Source: Tectiglobus sp965223355
Lineage (GTDB): Bacteria > Pseudomonadota > Alphaproteobacteria > Rhizobiales > Hyphomicrobiaceae
Direction of reading: 5' to 3'
DNA: 64,000 nt
Assembly (NCBI GenBank): GCA_965223355.1
Contig: CBDCWE010000003.1
Location: 1-64,000 of the forward strand
Positions 60,096 to 64,000 of this stretch are shown here, in pieces; within the stretch, counting starts at the first letter, position 1, and every line of letters starts with the position of its first letter. The notes beneath the pieces were generated by a model. That model had not been told where the DNA came from and searched no databases. It saw nothing but the letters and a program-made list of their open reading frames with translations. The translations under genes and the position numbers were made by a program.

Positions 60096-61028
60096 ATGGC
60101 CGGTCCGAAGTTACAACTGCCCCCGTTTGCCGCGTTGCGCGCGTTCTATGCAGCTGCAACACATGAGCGGTTTCGCGATGCCGCCGACAGTCTGGGGATC
60201 ACGGAATCCGCCGTCAGCCATCAGGTGAAACGGCTCGAGGACTATTTGCGTGTTGCGCTCATCGACCGCAGCGCCAAGCAATCGCGGCTGACCGCGGACG
60301 GCGAACGCTACCTCCAACAGATCGAGCCGGCACTCCTTAGAATTCAGACCGCCACCAATGCGATCCGTCCGCCAAGCGGGCGTGCGCTCGTGCGCCTGAC
60401 ATTGCCACCGTCGTTGGCGGCGGCCTGGCTGATCCCGCGCCTGAGCGGTTTCGAACGTCGTCACCCGCACATCGACCTGCAGTTGTTGACGTCGACCCGG
60501 GTTGTCGACCTGCGCCGCGACCAGGTTGATCTTGCCATTCGCCATGGCAAGGGAACGTGGCCCGGCATGCGCGCAAGCTTCTTGCTGGAGGAAGCCGCCA
60601 TGCCGGTTTGCGCCCCGGGCTACGTGGCGGCTGCGAATGCGCCGGTCAGCCCGTCACGGCTTCGCGGCCTGCGCTTTATTGTCAACGCCAACTTTCCGGA
60701 CGAGTGGGAGGAGTGGGCCCGGGCCCGTGCACTGACCCCGCCGCCGGCCGCCGACACCGTCGTGCTCGACGTCCAGGAGCAGGCATTGCAACTGGCTGAA
60801 CGCGGGCTTGGTCTGGCCATGGGCCGCCGGCCGGTGGTCGATGACTGGTTGGGCTCCGGTCGTCTCATCGCGCCCTTCGGCGGCGCCGATCCAACCGGGG
60901 CGGCATACTATCTGTGCCGGCCCGAAGACGTCACCCTAACTGCGCCCGCCCGGCGCGTTGAAAAGTGGCTGTCAACGATTGCACGTGACTGGGCGGAGCA
61001 CGCCGAACGTGCACATGAGCTTGAATAA
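60096..61028 (+). CDS. LysR-family transcriptional regulator (GcvA/AmpR-like)
   Basis: A 310-residue regulator. The N-terminal winged HTH reads LRAFYAAATHERFRDAADSLGITESAVSHQVKRLEDYL, with the recognition helix ESAVSHQVKRLE. The periplasmic-binding-like ligand domain covers residues ~90-300. LysR proteins usually control divergent or adjacent genes; the closest downstream gene is the CmcJ-family enzyme on the same strand. ATG 60096 is chosen because upstream frame residues are low-complexity. Confidence 0.9.
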   Translation: MAGPKLQLPPFAALRAFYAAATHERFRDAADSLGITESAVSHQVKRLEDYLRVALIDRSAKQSRLTADGERYLQQIEPALLRIQTATNAIRPPSGRALVRLTLPPSLAAAWLIPRLSGFERRHPHIDLQLLTSTRVVDLRRDQVDLAIRHGKGTWPGMRASFLLEEAAMPVCAPGYVAAANAPVSPSRLRGLRFIVNANFPDEWEEWARARALTPPPAADTVVLDVQEQALQLAERGLGLAMGRRPVVDDWLGSGRLIAPFGGADPTGAAYYLCRPEDVTLTAPARRVEKWLSTIARDWAEHAERAHELE

Positions 61029-61132
61029 AATTCAAGTTGGCTTGAAGCGAAATCAGTCGCAATTGCGCCTCGGACGTCGCACTTTTGGGCCATGCAGATG
61101 GCAGCCGATGATTGCGACGGAGGATATGCGAA

Positions 61133-61978
61133 ATGGCCGAAACAGTAGCGCGCGAAGCGCCGGCAACCGTGACCGGCGGTTTGACGTTCATCATTCCACA
61201 GGACCACAAACCAGCGTTTCACAGCGCGGCTCTCACCGGTGGCGAACCGAAGGTTTTTTTCAAGACCGAAGAGCGCACGGTGACGATCGAGGACATGCGT
61301 GAGAAGGCTGTGACCTTGTCCGTTGAACGCGAGGGCTTCGAGTTGCTCAACGCGCCGACCGCCGTCGCCGACCTGGGCGACGATGCGGCGGTTGAAGGGC
61401 CCTATTACCGCGAGATCGAAGACCTTCTCACGGCCCGTTTCGGGGCCAGCAGGGTTGCAATCTTCGATGCGACCCGCCGGTCGGACGGCGGCGGTGGGGC
61501 GACCAATCCCGACGGTCAGCGCGGTCCCGCCCGCCGTGTCCATGTCGACTACACCGCCAAAAGCGGGCCGCAACGGGTCCGCGATGTGCTGGGCGAGGCG
61601 GAGGCGGAACGCCTGTTTGAGAGCGGTGCACGGATTATCCAGGTCAATGTTTGGCGGCCGATCAAAGGCCCGGTGAAGCGAGCGCCGCTGGCGCTTGCGG
61701 ATGCATCATCGATCGCGCCGCAGGAGTTGGTCGCAACCGATCAGGTCTTTCCCGGGCGTGTCGGTGAGATCTATCATCTGGCCTACGCGCCAAGCCAGAA
61801 GTGGTATTATGCGCCCGACATGCGCACCGACGAAGTCATCCTGATCAAAGGCTGGGACACGTTGGACGATGGCCGCGCGCTCTATACCCCGCACGGTGCC
61901 TTCGATTTGCCCGACACGGCACCGGACACGCCGCCGCGCGAGAGCATCGAAGTGCGCACACTGGTCATCATCGAATAG
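61133..61978 (+). CDS. CmcJ/NvfI-family oxidoreductase
   Basis: A 281-residue protein of the CmcJ/AsaB/NvfI-like family. This family includes non-heme iron-type enzymes that act on secondary metabolites. Seen features are GPYYREIEDLLTARFGASRV, RRVHVDYTAKSGPQRV, IQVNVWRPIKGPVKRAPLAL and YAPSQKWYYAPDMRTDEVILIKGWD. The H-x-D in VHVDYT may bind metal. The start ATG 61133 follows GGAGG by about 9 nt. It lies 104 bp after a LysR gene and may be its target. Confidence 0.8.
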   Translation: MAETVAREAPATVTGGLTFIIPQDHKPAFHSAALTGGEPKVFFKTEERTVTIEDMREKAVTLSVEREGFELLNAPTAVADLGDDAAVEGPYYREIEDLLTARFGASRVAIFDATRRSDGGGGATNPDGQRGPARRVHVDYTAKSGPQRVRDVLGEAEAERLFESGARIIQVNVWRPIKGPVKRAPLALADASSIAPQELVATDQVFPGRVGEIYHLAYAPSQKWYYAPDMRTDEVILIKGWDTLDDGRALYTPHGAFDLPDTAPDTPPRESIEVRTLVIIE

Positions 61979-62107
61979 CCACACCGGCACGAGCTGCGTT
62001 TGATCGCGGATCGCGATGGCGCCGAAATCGGGCGACCGGTAAGTTGTGAGCCGGTCGCCAACGACGGTGTCAGCCTCAGTTGGGCGAGGCTCAATAATAC
62101 CAGGTGG

Positions 62108-62983
62108 CTACCGCCACACGATCAACAGGCAGCCGCTGAAAATCAGCGCGATCGCGCCAATCGTCGACCAGCGAATGCGCTCGCGCCGGAAAAACAGCCA
62201 GCCGATCAGCAGAGTGAGCACCGGCGTGGTCGAAATCAGCGGTGCGACGACAATCACCTCGCCGAAATGCAGTGCGAGGTTGAGGCCCACCAGACCGATC
62301 CCGTTCATAACGCCGCATAGACCAAACCACAGATAGCCGCGGCCGATGCGCGGCATGGCCTTGCCGCTGGCGACGTGGAACGTCAACAACACCAGCAAAG
62401 AGACGGTTGCCCCGACCAGCGCCGCGGTCATCGGACTTGGCAGTTCGCCAAGCCCAATCTTGATGACGTTGTGGGAGAAGGCCCGTGTCAGCGCCGCCCC
62501 CAACGGTATGGCTAGCGCCCAGAGCGGCCAACTCTTGGCGCCGCCGATCGAGGAGAGCGCGATGAAGCCGACACCGCCGACCACAATCGCCGTGCCAACC
62601 AGGATCTGCCCCGTCACCGCCTCTGCGAGCACGGCCACGGCGATCATCAGCGCAAACACCGGCGACGTCGACGTCAGCCCCGCGGTCAAGCCCGGACCGA
62701 TCAGTTGAACGCTCCACGTGTGCAGCGTCATCGACAGCGATGGTACGATCAGACCGGCAAGCGCGAACAGCCCGACGGCCGTCGTCAGCAGGCTCTCGGG
62801 CTCCAGGAAGAACGGCGCCGCCAACCACAATAGCGCAGCCGTGGTCGCGACATTGACAACCGTTCCGGCTCGCACATCCATATGGTCGAGCGCGACGTGT
62901 TGCACGTGGTTGGACAGCGCAAACACGACGGTCGTCGAAAGCGCAATGAGGGACGCGAGCAGCAGCGGGTCGGTCACGATCAA
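62108..62983 (-). CDS. DMT-superfamily (EamA-like) transporter
   Basis: A 291-residue inner-membrane protein with about ten TM helices arranged as two EamA repeats. Repeat signatures are LALHFGEVIVVAPLISTTPVLTLLIGWLF and TWSVQLIGPGLTAGLTSTSPVFALMIAVAV (in part). EamA proteins export amino acids or other metabolites. It stands alone, convergent with the CmcJ-family gene. The substrate is unknown. Confidence 0.85.
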   Translation of the reverse strand: MIVTDPLLLASLIALSTTVVFALSNHVQHVALDHMDVRAGTVVNVATTAALLWLAAPFFLEPESLLTTAVGLFALAGLIVPSLSMTLHTWSVQLIGPGLTAGLTSTSPVFALMIAVAVLAEAVTGQILVGTAIVVGGVGFIALSSIGGAKSWPLWALAIPLGAALTRAFSHNVIKIGLGELPSPMTAALVGATVSLLVLLTFHVASGKAMPRIGRGYLWFGLCGVMNGIGLVGLNLALHFGEVIVVAPLISTTPVLTLLIGWLFFRRERIRWSTIGAIALIFSGCLLIVWR

Positions 62984-63122
62984 GTTTTCCGATCGGAAAG
63001 GCGAATTGGAAGGGCTGGGAGGTCGGGTGAGCGGACATCATAGCCGAAAGGCCAGCGGACCGTGAAGCGATCGGCCCGGGCCCGGGAGAGTTTTACCACG
63101 GTCGGCCAGTGGCGGTTTTACC

Positions 63123-63259
63123 TAGAGCAACTTGCCTTTATTCGGAATCGGAACGATCCCGAATAAAGGCAGAAAGTTGCTCGCCTCTAAAGTGGCGATC
63201 ATCTTTGTGCTTTAAGTTGGAACCGCAATAGCGGCTCCAACTCAAAGCACGATGATCTA
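63123..63259 (-). mobile_element. Family-1 double-hairpin element (copy 11)
   Basis: Complete 137-bp copy between the DMT transporter and aat. It carries wobble-type changes in hairpin A (GCGGCTCCAACTCAAAGCAC). Confidence 0.9.
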
Positions 63260-63273
63260 AAGACACGGATGAT

Positions 63274-63996
63274 CTAAGCGTCTCGGTGTTCGCCCGAACC
63301 CTCGCACTCCCCCGCCCGGGACCGAAGCGTTTGATCCGGCTGGTTTGCAGCCGATGCGATAATGTCCAGGATGTCGTCCGGCTTTGCGAGCGGTGTGAGC
63401 GAGTCGAACGTTCCTTTGGCCTTGAGTGCGTTGTCGAGTTCTAGTTGGAACCGCGAGCGGTCGATCTCGACTGCACCAAACTGGCGCAAATGCTCGGTGA
63501 CAAATTGGGTGTCGAGGAGCACGAAGCCGCCGCGGATCAGTCTGGCGCAGAGATAGACCAAAGCGACCTTCGAGGCATCACGTTCGGTTGAGAACATGCT
63601 TTCGCCGAAAAATGCGCCGCCGAGAGCGACGCCGTAGAGGCCGCCGACCAACTTGCCCGAACCATCCCAGGCCTCGACCGTATGACAGTGGCCCAAGCGG
63701 AAGAGTTCACCGTATAGGGTGCGGATCCGATCATTGATCCAGGTTGACGAGCGGCCCGGCTTCGATGCAGCGCAGCCGTCGATGACCGATTCGAAAGCGG
63801 TGTCGACCCGGATTTCAAAGGGCGCTGAGCGTATTGTTCGACGCAAGCGCTTGGGAACGGTGATGCGGTTCAAGGGCAGCAGCCCGCGCGCCTGCGGTTC
63901 AATCCAAAACAACTGCGGATCATCGGCGCTTTCTGCCATCGGGAAGATCCCGCAGGAGTAGGCTTTGAGCAGAACATCTGGGGTAATTTCCAGCAA
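63274..63996 (-). CDS. aat: Leucyl/phenylalanyl-tRNA--protein transferase (start near window edge)
   Basis: A 240-residue readable portion of the enzyme that adds Leu or Phe to N-terminal Lys/Arg of proteins, marking them for ClpS/ClpA. Features are AYSCGIFPMAESADDPQLFWIEPQARGLLPL, HCHTVEAWDGSGKLVGGLYGVALGGAFFGESMF and RDASKVALVYL (in part). The only start inside the window is TTG 63996, so the true start may lie beyond the window. The C-terminal ~25 residues are low-complexity. Confidence 0.93.
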   Translation of the reverse strand: MLEITPDVLLKAYSCGIFPMAESADDPQLFWIEPQARGLLPLNRITVPKRLRRTIRSAPFEIRVDTAFESVIDGCAASKPGRSSTWINDRIRTLYGELFRLGHCHTVEAWDGSGKLVGGLYGVALGGAFFGESMFSTERDASKVALVYLCARLIRGGFVLLDTQFVTEHLRQFGAVEIDRSRFQLELDNALKAKGTFDSLTPLAKPDDILDIIASAANQPDQTLRSRAGECEGSGEHRDA

Positions 63997-64000
63997 TGGG

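Overview
The window reads as chromosomal DNA of a GC-rich alphaproteobacterium. The evidence is a CcrM-type GANTC methyltransferase preceded by a perfect CtrA-like box, a mutY / DUF721 / DsbA-like / smc gene run, an F0-only ATP synthase cluster (atpI-B-E-F'-F), a glnB-glnA operon, an ftsE-ftsX-ydcF-plsC run, a B12-dependent ribonucleotide reductase and a CpdR-like receiver. A Rhodospirillales-like lineage is plausible, but I cannot fix the genus from sequence alone. I saw no rRNA, tRNA or CRISPR array.

Layout. 0-9.6 kb: enolase-superfamily enzyme, TetA-like exporter, mutS, glnD, ccrM. 9.57-11.26 kb: nine tandem copies of a ~160-bp non-coding unit ending in an inverted element. 11.3-20.3 kb: MFS transporter, mutY (minus), a DUF721 protein, two DsbA-like thiol oxidoreductases, smc. 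20.6-23.3 kb: ATP synthase F0 operon. 23.8-30.4 kb: GST, a small secreted basic protein, and the glycine cleavage operon gcvT-H-PA-PB (minus) behind a tandem glycine riboswitch. 30.6-33.5 kb: a chain of mobile elements (MITE, IS630-like, MITE, IS5-like) that share CTAG boundaries. 33.7-49.7 kb: flavin-binding protein, ArsR/SRPBCC pair, CBS protein, nrdJ, plsC-ydcF-ftsX-ftsE, hpt, CpdR-like regulator, glnB-glnA, nnr, HAD phosphatase, argB. 50-64 kb: an unusual Clp-N/proline-rich membrane protein, an orphan ParA, an amidohydrolase, an IS110 element, a tyrosine phosphatase, a three-gene nitrile hydratase/thiocyanate hydrolase-like enzyme, a LysR regulator with a CmcJ-family enzyme, a DMT transporter and aat.

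Functional links. GlnD, PII (glnB) and glutamine synthetase (glnA) are three members of the nitrogen signalling cascade. CcrM, a CtrA-like box, a CpdR-like regulator, SMC and FtsEX form a cell-cycle set. Glycine cleavage is controlled by a glycine-sensing RNA.

The most unusual content is non-coding. Two interspersed, highly structured repeat families dominate the intergenic space. Family 1 (nine complete and three partial or degenerate copies) is a ~137-bp TA-bounded element made of two long hairpins that are imperfect terminal inverted repeats of each other. It shows compensatory base changes and in four cases supplies the TAG stop codon of a neighbouring gene. Family 2 (nine clear copies plus one degenerate copy) is a ~150-bp string of about five GC-rich hairpins lying just 3' of genes. 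Wherever orientation is informative it runs in the same direction as the upstream gene. The two families are repeatedly fused or adjacent, and the IS110 element has split one family-2 copy. None of the family, copy-number or function statements could be checked here against a database or the rest of the genome.
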